Assembly (NCBI GenBank): GCA_016713565.1
Contig: JADJOX010000007.1
Coordinates: 796,501 to 860,500, forward strand
DNA length: 64,000 nt
From: Ignavibacteriota bacterium
GTDB lineage: Bacteria; Bacteroidota; Ignavibacteria; Ignavibacteriales; Melioribacteraceae
Direction: 5' to 3'
Below, in pieces: positions 1 to 9,034 of this stretch. Position 1 is the first letter of the stretch; every line of letters begins with the position of its first letter. The translations under genes were made by a program, and so were the position numbers. Under the pieces are notes generated by a model. That model ran no database searches, was not told the DNA's origin, and saw nothing but the letters and a program-made list of their open reading frames with translations.

Positions 1-532
1 CCAAAACATTACCGTTTGCCAAAACAATTCTTACATTTTTAATAGTATTGTACGCATTAAATTTCGTACCGCTTGTCATTCCGCTTGCGTTATTTGAAAC
101 TATGCCGCATACCGTTGCCGCGTTTATTGAAGCCGGATCAGGTCCAATTTTTTTATTGAATTTTAACAAAGCTCTATTTGCGTTAATTCCAAGAACTCCG
201 GGTTGAAGTACAATGTTTGATCCATCTTCAGAAACTTTTATTTTATTCCACGATCTATCGGCAATAATTAAAACCGAATCGGATATTGATTGTCCTGATA
301 GACTTGTACCGGACGCGCGAAATGTTATTGGGATATTAAACTCACGACATTTATTTATTACAAAAATTACTTCCTCTTCAGATTTTGCTTTAACTACAAT
401 TTTGGGAGTCAGTTTGTAAAAACTCGCGTCGGTACCATAAGCCAATGTGTTTAATTCATCATTAAATAACCTGTTGGGAGGGAATTTACTTTTTAAATCG
501 TTAAATAATTTATTATAGTTTTCTTTTAACAT
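1..532 (-). CDS. FAD-binding oxidase/dehydrogenase (D-lactate dehydrogenase or glycolate oxidase GlcD type), N-terminal part
   Basis: The reading frame runs from an ATG at 532 off the left edge, giving 177 codons with no stop. The protein begins MLKENYNKLFNDLK and shows YGTDASFYKLTPK, then FRASGTSLSGQS and a region GPDPASINAATVCGIVSNNASGM. These are hallmarks of the FAD-binding PCMH domain of the D-lactate dehydrogenase/GlcD family. The YGTDASFY entry motif is typical of the long members that also carry a C-terminal iron-sulfur domain, but that part would lie outside the window. The family oxidises 2-hydroxyacids and passes electrons to quinone or a cytochrome. No clear Shine-Dalgarno site precedes the ATG. 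Family assignment is firm; the substrate is not determinable. Confidence 0.85.
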   Translation of the reverse strand, partial: MLKENYNKLFNDLKSKFPPNRLFNDELNTLAYGTDASFYKLTPKIVVKAKSEEEVIFVINKCREFNIPITFRASGTSLSGQSISDSVLIIADRSWNKIKVSEDGSNIVLQPGVLGINANRALLKFNKKIGPDPASINAATVCGIVSNNASGMTSGTKFNAYNTIKNVRIVLANGNVL

Positions 533-572
533 TTGCAGATTTCAAGGAGTAATTGAAAAGTTTTTAATCGAT

Positions 573-605
573 AAAAAATGGAATACCAAAATGATATTCC
601 ATTTT
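573..605 (-). terminator. Intrinsic terminator after the Xaa-Pro aminopeptidase
   Basis: A perfect 11-bp inverted repeat (575-585 with 595-605, arms AAAATGGAATA) has a 9-nt loop. On the minus strand it is followed by a run of T. It lies 10 nt beyond the stop of the aminopeptidase gene and separates it from the downstream dehydrogenase. Confidence 0.8.
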
Positions 606-615
606 AATTTAATTA

Positions 616-2004
616 CTATTTAGAACACGCCGACTCAACTTCCTCAATTGTTTTCGGAATTGGTTTTCCTAAAACTCTGTTTCCGTCTTTAGTTATCAAA
701 ACATTATCTTCGATTCTAATTCCGCCGAAATTTCTGTACTCTTCTAATTTTTTATAATTAATATATTTCACAAATTTCTTTTCGCTTTTCCATTTATCAA
801 TAAGCGCGGGAATAAAATAAATTCCGGGCTCAACAGTAAGAACATAACCTTGCGCAAGCGGTTTTGCAAATCTTAAATATGCCAAACCAAATTGATTGCT
901 TCGTTTCAAAGTTTTATCATATCCGATATAGTCCTCTCCTAAATTTTCCATATCATGAACATCTAATCCTAACATGTGTCCCAAACCGTGTGGAAAGAAC
1001 AAAGCATGCGCGCCATCATTTACGGCTTTATCTGTATTGCCTTTCATTATTCCAAGTTCCTTTAATCCCTTTGCAATTACTTTTGCCGCATGAAGATGAA
1101 TTTCTTTGTACTTTACTCCAGGTTTCATCATTTTAATTGCTTCGAGCTGAGATTGAAGAACTATATTGTAAACTTCTTTTTGCTTATCTGTAAATTTACC
1201 GCTAACGGGTATTGTTCTTGTTGTATCGCTCGCGTAACCTAGTGACGTTTCGGTGCCGGAATCTAATACCGCAATTTGACCATTTTCCATTATATTTTCA
1301 TGAGAATGATTGTGTAAAATTTCACCGTTAACTGAAAAAATAATTGGGAAAGAAACTCCATTTCCTTTGGAAACCGCAACTCCATTAACTTTTCCGCAAA
1401 CTTCCCTTTCTTTGATTCCCGCTTTAATTTCTTTCATTGCGGTTAAATTCATATCGTAACTTATTTCGAGGGCTTTTTCAATTTCCGCAACTTCTTCGTC
1501 AGATTTTATCAATCTTTGCTGAATCACCGATTTAATTAATTTAAGTGAGGCATTTTTATTAATTTCGTCGATTTTCATCTTAAGCAAATTATGAAGCAAA
1601 ATTATATTATCCGCTCTATATTGCGGTAAGTAATGAATTTCATATCCTCGGGAATTTTTTTTCTGAATGTAGGAACATAATTTTTCCATAGGTTTGGTGT
1701 TTGCAACTCCCACACTTTCGGCTTTATTTTCAATTGTATCGTCAAAACCCATCCAGATAATATCGTCAAGACTTCTATTATCGCCAAAAATTATTTCTTT
1801 ATTTTTTTTAATATCTATTACTGCTGCCAAATTTGGTTCGTTTATTCCCCAGTAATACAAAAATGAACTATCCTGCCTAAATTGATAAGTATTGCCCGCA
1901 TAATTCATTGGAGATTCATTATTCCCAAGAAATAAGAGTATGCCGTCTTTGAATTTTTTCTTTAATATATTTCGTCGCTCTACATAAATTTCTTTTATAA
2001 ACAT
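616..2004 (-). CDS. pepP: Xaa-Pro aminopeptidase (aminopeptidase P, M24B)
   Basis: This 462-residue cytosolic metallopeptidase removes an N-terminal residue preceding proline. An aminopeptidase P N-terminal domain occupies about residues 1-130, including MNYAGNTYQFRQDSSFLYYWG. The C-terminal pita-bread domain keeps all five expected dinuclear metal ligands: D248 and D260 (LDSGTETSLGYASDTTRT), H343 (GHMLGLDVHD), E392 (VEPGIYF) and E432 (RIEDNVLIT), plus catalytic H350. The frame is open to a TTG at 2028, but the ATG at 2004 has AGGAGC just upstream and fits the family N-terminus, so I chose it. A strong terminator follows. It is a single-gene unit divergent from the T9SS protein gene. Length matches PepP (about 440-470). 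Confidence 0.93.
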   Translation of the reverse strand: MFIKEIYVERRNILKKKFKDGILLFLGNNESPMNYAGNTYQFRQDSSFLYYWGINEPNLAAVIDIKKNKEIIFGDNRSLDDIIWMGFDDTIENKAESVGVANTKPMEKLCSYIQKKNSRGYEIHYLPQYRADNIILLHNLLKMKIDEINKNASLKLIKSVIQQRLIKSDEEVAEIEKALEISYDMNLTAMKEIKAGIKEREVCGKVNGVAVSKGNGVSFPIIFSVNGEILHNHSHENIMENGQIAVLDSGTETSLGYASDTTRTIPVSGKFTDKQKEVYNIVLQSQLEAIKMMKPGVKYKEIHLHAAKVIAKGLKELGIMKGNTDKAVNDGAHALFFPHGLGHMLGLDVHDMENLGEDYIGYDKTLKRSNQFGLAYLRFAKPLAQGYVLTVEPGIYFIPALIDKWKSEKKFVKYINYKKLEEYRNFGGIRIEDNVLITKDGNRVLGKPIPKTIEEVESACSK

Positions 2005-2129
2005 TTTTGCTCCTAAAATTTTTGACAAATTGACATTTTATATATTAAATTACTATTAAGAAATGTTATTATAAAGTTTTTATTTTTTGTTTTCCACAAT
2101 TTTTTTTAACAAAATCGGTGAATTTAATT

Positions 2130-4910
2130 ATGAAAAAATATATCAAAAATTATTTTGTTCATTTTTTATTATCCTTCGTTGTTTTATTTTCTTCCTTTGA
2201 CCTATACACTAATAGTATAAATTCTAAATCCGAATCTCATTTTAAAAAATTGGGTAGAAAAGAAAGAAAAATTGTTAGAGATAAATATTTCTTTAACATG
2301 CTGCGTGACCCAAATACAAATAATATTCCTGATAATATTAGAAATCGTGAGCTGGATTTTGCAAAAAAATTACCGAAAAAAGATAATTTATTAAAATCCA
2401 ATACAGCTGGATTTGATTGGAATGAAGTTGGACCCAATGACGTTGGCGGCAGAACACGAGCTTTAGCAATAGATGTTACAAATTCAAATATAGTTATAGC
2501 AGGCGGAGTTTCCGGAGGAATTTGGAAATCAACGGATAAGGGTGCAACTTGGCAGTTGAAAAGTAGTAATGAAGCCTACAGCATTACATCTATTGTTCAA
2601 GACCCTAGAAACGGATTTACAAATAATTGGTATGCATGCGGCGGAGAGTTGAACGGAAACAGCGCATCCGACAGAGGATTTACAGCAAGATATTACGGAA
2701 ACGGTTTATATAAATCAACAGATAACGGCGAAACATGGAGTTCAATCGAAAATTCCAAAAGTAATCCAACCAAATGGGATTCCAATTTTGATTATATGTC
2801 AAAACTTCTAATTCATCCAACTACAGGTACTTTATTTGCGGTCGCAAACGGCTTGGGAATTATAAGATCGACTGATGGCGGCGCAAATTTTACTACATCA
2901 TTAGGAGGATTAAATGATCATTATTTCAGCGATATTATTGTTAAAACGGATGGAACATTAATTGGTGTAATTTCCGAATACGGTTATAACGATACAAAAG
3001 TAAATCCACCCGGAGTTTATAAATCAAATAATGACGGCTCGAGTTGGACAAATATTACTCCCGCTGATTTTCCTACTGTACATCATAGAAGTGTTTTAGC
3101 AACATCAAAACTTGCTACACCAGTGTTTTATATTCTTACATTTACCGGTGAGACTTTTAATGATAATAATGAAAATGTGAAATTATACAAACTTAGTACA
3201 GATAATTCTGTAACTGAAAACTTATCAGCCAACTTACCGAAATTTGAATCAACTTCTTTTAAATTACAAGGTCACCTTTACACGCAAGGAAGTTATGATC
3301 TTGCAATGGCAGTTAAACCGGATAATGATAATTTTGTTTTAATAGCCGGAACAAGTTTATTCAGATCAACAAATGGTTTTTCCACTTTGATTACGGATCA
3401 AAAATTAAATTGGATTGGAGGATATCATCCTACGGAATTCTTTTATCCTAATTTACATCCTGATATTCACGTAATTGCTTTCGATCCATTAAATAGTAAT
3501 AATGTTTGGGTAGGTCATGACGGCGGTTTGAGTTTTACAAGCAATATTTCGGATGAATCATATTCTGATTATTTTCCTTGGATAGATAAAAATAACGGAT
3601 ACAATGTAACGCAATTTTATACTGTTAGTATAAGTAAGAAGCTGGATGATTTTAGAATTATCGGCGGAACGCAAGATAATGGAACACCTTTTTTCAGGTG
3701 GAATGATTTAACCGCAAACAGCACAGATTTTAGTTCGGGTGACGGCTCACATTGTTACTTAGCTTCATCCACTTATGCTTATACCTCAATTTATAATGGA
3801 AAGATATACAGATTCAAGTATAATACACAGGGTAATTTAGAATGGAACGCAAATACAACAGATGTAACTCCTGATGACGCAACTGATCAATTATTCATTA
3901 ATCCTTTTGTAATAGATCCGGTTCCTACAGAAAGATATATGTATTATCCTGCAGGAAATAAACTTTGGCGGAATAACGATATACGCGGACAGAACGATGC
4001 GTATGACATTACTAATTACTGGTCGGAAGTTCAAGGTTTAGCAATGCCAACTAATTTTACAATTACTGCGATGGGTGTTTCTACCAAAACTCCTGAACAC
4101 GTATTATATTATGCAGGCTATAATAATCAGAATGTGCCTAAACTTTATCGATTAGAAAATGCGCATACAGCAACTGATGGTTTTACAGATGTTTCAATCA
4201 GCAATGCTCCGAGTGGTACCTATGTTCACAGTATTTCAATTAATCCCGAAAATGGAAATGAAATTCTAGTTGTTCTTTCAAATTACAATATAGTTGGTTT
4301 ATATCATTCTGTTGACGGCGGACAAAATTATACTGCTGTTGAAGGAAATTTAACCGGTACCGATACTAATCCGGGACCTTCAATAAGATCGGCTATAATT
4401 TTACCTTACAATGGAACAAAGTATTATTTTATCGGAACAAGCACAGGTTTATATTCAACAACTAATTTAAATGCGGAAAATACTGTTTGGGAACAAGAAG
4501 CATCCGATAAAATCGGAAATGTAGTGGTTGAATATCTTGATGCCCGAACATTGGATGGAACTATTGCAGTTGCCACACACGGAAGAGGCTTATTTATTGG
4601 AAAAGCCAACGGCTCAGTTGATGTTAATGATAATATAAAAATTGAAAATGAATTTTCATTAAGCCAAAATTATCCAAACCCTTTTAATCCAAGTACATCA
4701 ATTGATTTTACAATTCCTAAAACACAAAACGTTAAACTTTGTGTTTACAACATTACCGGAGAATTGGTTAAAACATTAGTTAATAAAAATTTAGTAAATG
4801 GAAAATATTCTATAAATTTTGACGCAAATAATTTAACAAGCGGAATTTATTATTACAGACTTGAATCGGATAATTTTAATACAACGAAAAAAATGATTTT
4901 ACTGAAGTAA
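2130..4910 (+). CDS. Secreted BNR/sortilin-type beta-propeller protein with T9SS C-terminal sorting domain
   Basis: This 926-residue protein starts with a signal peptide (MKKYIKNYFVHFLLSFVVLF). A charged propeptide-like stretch follows, then FDWNEVGPNDVGGRTRA, the usual opening of exported BNR propellers. Asp-box repeats (S-x-D-x-G-x-T-W) are visible as STDKGATW, STDNGETW, STDGGANF, SNNDGSSW and SVDGGQNY. The last 85 or so residues form a T9SS type A sorting domain: LSQNYPNPFNPSTSIDF, then SGIYYYRLESDNFNTTKKMILLK at the end. It is therefore expected to cross the outer membrane through the PorSS system. Asp-box propellers occur in sialidases, sortilins and adhesins; no sialidase catalytic residues can be assigned, so function stays open. 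A GTG at 2118 is an alternative start; the ATG at 2130 begins directly with the signal peptide. Confidence 0.85.
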   Translation: MKKYIKNYFVHFLLSFVVLFSSFDLYTNSINSKSESHFKKLGRKERKIVRDKYFFNMLRDPNTNNIPDNIRNRELDFAKKLPKKDNLLKSNTAGFDWNEVGPNDVGGRTRALAIDVTNSNIVIAGGVSGGIWKSTDKGATWQLKSSNEAYSITSIVQDPRNGFTNNWYACGGELNGNSASDRGFTARYYGNGLYKSTDNGETWSSIENSKSNPTKWDSNFDYMSKLLIHPTTGTLFAVANGLGIIRSTDGGANFTTSLGGLNDHYFSDIIVKTDGTLIGVISEYGYNDTKVNPPGVYKSNNDGSSWTNITPADFPTVHHRSVLATSKLATPVFYILTFTGETFNDNNENVKLYKLSTDNSVTENLSANLPKFESTSFKLQGHLYTQGSYDLAMAVKPDNDNFVLIAGTSLFRSTNGFSTLITDQKLNWIGGYHPTEFFYPNLHPDIHVIAFDPLNSNNVWVGHDGGLSFTSNISDESYSDYFPWIDKNNGYNVTQFYTVSISKKLDDFRIIGGTQDNGTPFFRWNDLTANSTDFSSGDGSHCYLASSTYAYTSIYNGKIYRFKYNTQGNLEWNANTTDVTPDDATDQLFINPFVIDPVPTERYMYYPAGNKLWRNNDIRGQNDAYDITNYWSEVQGLAMPTNFTITAMGVSTKTPEHVLYYAGYNNQNVPKLYRLENAHTATDGFTDVSISNAPSGTYVHSISINPENGNEILVVLSNYNIVGLYHSVDGGQNYTAVEGNLTGTDTNPGPSIRSAIILPYNGTKYYFIGTSTGLYSTTNLNAENTVWEQEASDKIGNVVVEYLDARTLDGTIAVATHGRGLFIGKANGSVDVNDNIKIENEFSLSQNYPNPFNPSTSIDFTIPKTQNVKLCVYNITGELVKTLVNKNLVNGKYSINFDANNLTSGIYYYRLESDNFNTTKKMILLK

Positions 4911-4913
4911 TAC

Positions 4914-4946
4914 AAACCTCCGAGGTTTTAAAAATCTCGGAGGTTT
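4914..4946. terminator. Bidirectional terminator hairpin
   Basis: A perfect 11-bp inverted repeat (4914-4924 with 4936-4946, arm AAACCTCCGAG) has an 11-nt loop. It lies between two convergent stop codons (4910 and 4959) and has A/T flanks on both sides, so it can serve both genes. Confidence 0.8.
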
Positions 4947-4958
4947 ATTGAATATTAT

Positions 4959-5984
4959 TTACAAATATAATTTTTGGAATTCTCTTTTTTCTCTGTTCTT
5001 CCAAGCACCTTTGTGATAAGCATATCCGGCGACTAAAGGCATAGCTATTGTGGCTTCGGAATAAACCATTTGTTCATAAGTAGTTTCAACTTTTCCCCAT
5101 GAACTTGCTTCCTTTAAAGTTGAACCAGAGAGCGCGCCGTCTCTTTCATCGGCTACAGTAATTTGTACGGCATATTTATGCATCGGTGAATCTTCCTGCA
5201 AAATATCGGCGGCAACAACAATATCTTGCGTGAAATTTTTCGGTACACCGCCGCCAATCATAAAGATTCCGGTTTCTTTTGTGTTTAATTTAATTTTTGT
5301 CAATTCAAGAAAATCTTTTCCGGAATCGAATGACACATGTTTATCCGGATTATTATATTGGTGAACAACAATTCCAAATCCGGCGGAGCAATCCGAAAAC
5401 GCAGGAACAAATATTGGAACGTTCTTTTTATACGCGGCATAAATTACGCTGTCATCAACTTTAGGACCGCCGTTTTCATCCAAATATTTTCCAAAGTTCC
5501 ACAATAATTCTCTTGATGAATAAGGCTTCGGCTCCAAACTGTTAAATATTTTTTCCGTTGTTTCATCGCATATTCTTAGTTCGTCTTCGTCAATATAAGT
5601 ATCATAAATTCTATCAATATGCAAATCCCTCAATTGATTATCATCGCTGAACGGAGTTCCTAAATAATGCTTAAAGCCCAATGCTTCAAAAAAATCTTGA
5701 TCAACCATTATAGCGCCAGTCGATACAATTGCGTCAACCATATTATTATTTACTAAATCAAAAACTACCTTTTTCAATCCCGCGCTAAATAAACTACCAG
5801 CTAAAGTTAAAATTACGGAACAGTTTTTATCTTCTAACATCATATTATAGATTCTTGCGGCTCTGTTAAGATCACGTGCCGAAAATGCCATTTTTTCCAT
5901 CGAATCAACCAACTTAATTACATTATGTTCTTTTATGTCAATATGTTCAATAACACCTTTTAAAAAATCCTTTTTTTCTTGCAT
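4959..5984 (-). CDS. Deoxyhypusine synthase-like protein (bacterial DHS family)
   Basis: The 341-residue product belongs to the deoxyhypusine synthase fold, which uses NAD to move the aminobutyl group of spermidine to an acceptor. The active-site lysine motif is kept (SSWGKVET, K298), as are TLAGSLFSAGL, VSTGAIMVDQD and HVSFDSGKDF. The His-containing motif of eukaryotic DHS (KHHIAN) reads K249-N-F-T-Q-D here, so the catalytic His is absent. Bacteria lack eIF5A, and bacterial relatives have been linked to polyamine synthesis such as homospermidine; that role is inference for this gene. It starts at an ATG with a good AGGAG site. No polyamine gene lies next to it. Confidence 0.85.
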   Translation of the reverse strand: MQEKKDFLKGVIEHIDIKEHNVIKLVDSMEKMAFSARDLNRAARIYNMMLEDKNCSVILTLAGSLFSAGLKKVVFDLVNNNMVDAIVSTGAIMVDQDFFEALGFKHYLGTPFSDDNQLRDLHIDRIYDTYIDEDELRICDETTEKIFNSLEPKPYSSRELLWNFGKYLDENGGPKVDDSVIYAAYKKNVPIFVPAFSDCSAGFGIVVHQYNNPDKHVSFDSGKDFLELTKIKLNTKETGIFMIGGGVPKNFTQDIVVAADILQEDSPMHKYAVQITVADERDGALSGSTLKEASSWGKVETTYEQMVYSEATIAMPLVAGYAYHKGAWKNREKREFQKLYL

Positions 5985-6137
5985 TTATATTCTCCTTTAT
6001 GTTGTGGCACAAAAATAAATCATTTTTACATTTTATAAAATTAAAAACTCAATTATAATTCCAATTTAGTTTTTACGCAAAAATATTTATATTAACTTAG
6101 TTTAGTTTTATAAAGAATTTAAATTCATGGAGGATAA

Positions 6138-6824
6138 ATGATTAGCAAAATATTAAAAACCGCGCTACTACTTTTTATTTCAACAGCAATATTAACAAAT
6201 GCGCAGAATTATTTTGAGGGAAAAGTTAAGTTCAAAATAACCGATGACGAAGAAGAATCTCACTTAATGGAATACTTTTTAAAAGAAGGAAATTTTAGAA
6301 TTTCCATGTTTGATGATGAAAATGTTTCTGCAATATTTATTTATAGAAAAGATAATTCATACATCTTAATGCCCGAAGATAAAATGTATATGAATTTAAA
6401 CAATTCGATATTTACAAAACTCGGTGATATGTTCAAAAAAAATGCTGAAGAAGAAAAAGACAAAAAAGAGTTTAAATTTGAGAACTATAAAACCGGTAAG
6501 ACTAAAAGCATATTAGGTTACGATTGTGAACAATGGATAAATAAAAGTGAAATTGACGATGACAATTATGAAGTGGAAGCATGGATAACAAGTGATTTGG
6601 GTAATTTTATGTTTATGGAAAACCCAATGGGCGCGGGATTTACGCCTGCTTGGGGAAACTCAATGAAAAACCAAGGATATTTTCCATTGCAGGTAATAAC
6701 GAAAGATTCCGACGGTGAAATTGTTTCTACTTTTGAAGCAGTTGAAATAAACAAGCAGACATTAAATAATAATCTATTTGAAGTTCCTGCTGATTATAAT
6801 GAAATGAAAATTCCTGGAATGTAA
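6138..6824 (+). CDS. Exported DUF4412-like protein
   Basis: This 228-residue protein has a signal peptide ending near TNAQ (residues 1-23), then a periplasmic beta-rich domain. The pattern FEGKVKFKIT..., MEYFLKEGNFRI, SYILMPEDKMYMNL, TKSILGYDCEQWI and EAWITSDLGNFMFM matches the DUF4412 family, whose function is unknown. GGAGG lies 6-7 nt before the ATG, so the start is secure. A degenerate inverted repeat follows. It has no functional link to its neighbours. Confidence 0.75.
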   Translation: MISKILKTALLLFISTAILTNAQNYFEGKVKFKITDDEEESHLMEYFLKEGNFRISMFDDENVSAIFIYRKDNSYILMPEDKMYMNLNNSIFTKLGDMFKKNAEEEKDKKEFKFENYKTGKTKSILGYDCEQWINKSEIDDDNYEVEAWITSDLGNFMFMENPMGAGFTPAWGNSMKNQGYFPLQVITKDSDGEIVSTFEAVEINKQTLNNNLFEVPADYNEMKIPGM

Positions 6825-6831
6825 AATTTTT

Positions 6832-6898
6832 AAAGGCCGTAAAGAATATTAATTACAAATTTCATTTTATAATAAATTTATATTTTTTTACAGCCTTT
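6832..6898. other. Imperfect long-range inverted repeat (possible terminator or leader fold)
   Basis: AAAGGCCGTAAA (6832-6843) is complementary, with one mismatch, to TTTACAGCCTTT (6887-6898). The 43-nt spacer is AT-rich. It occupies the whole gap between the DUF4412 gene and the next lipoprotein gene, and the right arm runs into T residues. A terminator with a long loop is the simplest reading. Confidence 0.35.
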
Positions 6899-6906
6899 TA
6901 TTTGAT

Positions 6907-7971
6907 ATGAAAAATTACTTTTCTAAATACATTACTATAATTTTATTATTCATTATTATTTCTTGTTCATCAACAAAAGAAATTTTTGATGCAGAGAAAT
7001 CCACATTCAAAATAATTGACGAAATTGAACCGAGGATAATTTCTTTAGAAGGAGAAATTTCGGAAAGAAAATCGGAAATATCCGGACTATGCTGGTTTAA
7101 TGATTTTTTACTTTTACTTCCTCAATATCCAAATTTTTTAACTAAAAATGAAAATGGCATTATCTATTACATAAAAAAAGGCGAAATTAATAATTATCTT
7201 TTTAGTAACGCTAGTAACGTGATTTCACCAAAAACATTTAAAATCGATTTATCCGATCTGGATAAATATTTTAATGAAGGTTCCGGATTCGAAGGGATTT
7301 CAGTAATTGATAATAAAATTTTTCTTACAATCGAGAGTATGAAAAACGGTGAAATGCAATCATTAATAATTTCAGGGGATATCGATTCAACAAATAAGAC
7401 CATTTCATTGGACAAAAATTCAATAAAGAATATTCCGGTTTCGGCAGAAATATTTAATTTGAGTTGTGAAGCAATCGCTTCTAAAAACGATACAATTATA
7501 CCCATATATGAAGCAAACGGAAAAAATGTTAATCCAAATACTTTTGTTAATATTTTTAATAATAATTTGGAAATTCAAGAAAAAATAAATTTTCCAAATG
7601 TTGAATATCGAATTACAGATGCAACAATTATTGATGAAAACGGAAAATTTTGGGCAATAAATTACTTATTTCCAAAAGATGGGAAAAAATTAATTCCGGC
7701 GGAAGATCAATTATTCATAAGACATGGAATTGGAAAAACACATAAAAATTCCAAAGCGGTTGAAAGAATTGTAGAATTTGAGCTAAAAAACCATAAAATT
7801 TCAATTACAGATAAACAGCCGGTTTACATTAAATTGCTTGAAAACGACAGCAGAAATTGGGAAGGTTTGGCAAAATTGGATGAAAAAGGCTTTTTAGTAA
7901 TAACAGATACTTTCCCACAAACAATTTTTGCTTTTATTCCCTATAATTTTTCTTATTTGCCGGAAAAATAA
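6907..7971 (+). CDS. Lipoprotein with phytase-like/SdiA-regulated-type propeller domain, function unknown
   Basis: The 354-residue product has a lipoprotein signal peptide with the lipobox IIISC, Cys20. The mature part contains GSGFEGISVIDNKIFLTIES, LSCEAIAS, RITDATIIDENGKFWAINY and NWEGLAKLDEKGFLVITDTFP. These resemble the repeated E-G-I/L and D-T-F blades of the esterase-like phytase family (PF13449) and related propellers. I see these blade motifs directly; the family match is from memory and moderate. There is no strong Shine-Dalgarno site. No enzymatic role can be assigned. Confidence 0.7.
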   Translation: MKNYFSKYITIILLFIIISCSSTKEIFDAEKSTFKIIDEIEPRIISLEGEISERKSEISGLCWFNDFLLLLPQYPNFLTKNENGIIYYIKKGEINNYLFSNASNVISPKTFKIDLSDLDKYFNEGSGFEGISVIDNKIFLTIESMKNGEMQSLIISGDIDSTNKTISLDKNSIKNIPVSAEIFNLSCEAIASKNDTIIPIYEANGKNVNPNTFVNIFNNNLEIQEKINFPNVEYRITDATIIDENGKFWAINYLFPKDGKKLIPAEDQLFIRHGIGKTHKNSKAVERIVEFELKNHKISITDKQPVYIKLLENDSRNWEGLAKLDEKGFLVITDTFPQTIFAFIPYNFSYLPEK

Positions 7972-7987
7972 ATTAATCTTCAAATTC

Positions 7988-8016
7988 TTGACATTTCAAA
8001 TTCATTAAGATATATT
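7988..8016 (+). promoter_or_regulatory. Sigma70-type promoter for rplM-rpsI
   Basis: TTGACA (7988-7993), a 17-nt spacer and TATATT (8011-8016) form a near-consensus housekeeping promoter 39 nt before the rplM start. It lies between the lipoprotein stop (7971) and rplM and is consistent with strong expression of ribosomal protein genes. Confidence 0.7.
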
Positions 8017-8054
8017 TACAAGCTCTAAAAAAATCTCTTTTATGGAGGAAATAG

Positions 8055-8495
8055 TTGAAACAACAAAAATTAACACGATTTATTAAATCTGAAGATGCTG
8101 ATCAAAAATGGTATGTAATTGATGCTAATGATTTAATTTTGGGTAGATTAGCCGCTAAAGTCGCATCAGTTATTCGTGGAAAACATAAACCGATTTTCAC
8201 TCCAAATACTGATACCGGTGATTTTGTAATCGTTGTAAACGCAAATAAAGTAAAAGTAACGGGAAAAAGAGAGTTGATGAAAACATATTTTACTCACTCT
8301 ATGTATCCGGGCGGAGCAAAAATAAAATCTTTTACCGAGCTAATAGCTAAAAAACCTGACTACGTTATTACTGAAGCTGTTAAAGGTATGCTTCCTAAAA
8401 ATAGATTAGGCAGACATTTATTAAAAAAATTAAAAGTTTATGCTGGTTCTGAACATCCGCATTCAGCACAAAAACCTGAAGTTTTAAGTTTATAA
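8055..8495 (+). CDS. rplM: 50S ribosomal protein L13
   Basis: This 146-residue L13 is of full family length, with KWYVIDANDLILGRLAAKVA, GDFVIVVNANKVKVTGKR, TYFTHSMYPGG and KGMLPKNRLGRHLLKKLKVY. It binds 23S rRNA early in 50S assembly. The start codon is TTG at 8055: GGAGG lies 6 nt upstream and there is no ATG before the conserved N-terminal motif. It forms an operon with rpsI, 17 nt downstream. Confidence 0.97.
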   Translation: MKQQKLTRFIKSEDADQKWYVIDANDLILGRLAAKVASVIRGKHKPIFTPNTDTGDFVIVVNANKVKVTGKRELMKTYFTHSMYPGGAKIKSFTELIAKKPDYVITEAVKGMLPKNRLGRHLLKKLKVYAGSEHPHSAQKPEVLSL

Positions 8496-8512
8496 AATTA
8501 ATAGGAATTTAA

Positions 8513-8899
8513 ATGGCAGATAAAATTTTTGTTGGAAGAAGAAAAAATGCTGTTGCACGCGTTATTTTAAGAAACGGATCTGGAAAAGTTACAATTAACA
8601 ATCGTGAATTTGAAAATTTTTTCCCGGTTGCGGATAATAGAGACGATGTTATTACACCATTTAAATTTACCGAAACTTTAGGTAAATACGATGTTCTAGC
8701 CAACGTTGAAGGCGGCGGAGTTCGCGGTCAAGCCGAAGCTATTAGATTGGGAATTGCAAGAGCTCTTATTAGCATTAATCCCGATTTAAGAAAATTAATT
8801 AAACCTGAAGGTTTGCTTAGAAGAGATCCAAGAATGGTTGAACGTAAAAAACCGGGTAGACCAAAAGCAAGAAAGAAATTTCAATTCTCTAAAAGATAA
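8513..8899 (+). CDS. rpsI: 30S ribosomal protein S9
   Basis: This 128-residue S9 shows VGRRKNAVARVIL, VEGGGVRGQAEAIRLGIARAL and the basic C-terminal tail ending KKFQFSKR, whose last Arg reaches the P-site tRNA in the ribosome. It is co-transcribed with rplM, the usual bacterial pairing. No terminator hairpin is obvious after it; the following gap carries the structured leader of rpsB. Confidence 0.97.
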   Translation: MADKIFVGRRKNAVARVILRNGSGKVTINNREFENFFPVADNRDDVITPFKFTETLGKYDVLANVEGGGVRGQAEAIRLGIARALISINPDLRKLIKPEGLLRRDPRMVERKKPGRPKARKKFQFSKR

Positions 8900-8956
8900 T
8901 ATTTCTGAGAATTTTTTAATAATAATCAATTATTCATTAACATTCATATTTTCTGA

Positions 8957-8999
8957 TTTACCGCCTGTGTCCTACCAAAAAATAGGGATCTAAGGTAAA
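8957..8999 (+). promoter_or_regulatory. Candidate structured leader of rpsB (r-protein autoregulatory element)
   Basis: TTTACC (8957-8962) pairs with GGTAAA (8994-8999). Inside it CCTA (8971-8974) pairs with TAGG (8983-8986), leaving internal-loop sequences that could hold a protein-binding site. The element ends 35 nt before the rpsB start. Bacterial rpsB-tsf operons are commonly autoregulated by S2 through a leader RNA. The pairing is seen directly; the regulatory role is inference. Confidence 0.4.
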
Positions 9000-9034
9000 G
9001 TTGAAGAGAATAGAAGACTAAAACAGGAGTTAAA

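Noticed and set aside
2022..2056. Promoter-like TTGACA hexamers (two) between the aminopeptidase and the BNR protein gene
   Set aside because: Neither has a good -10 at 16-18 nt spacing, so no position could be supported.
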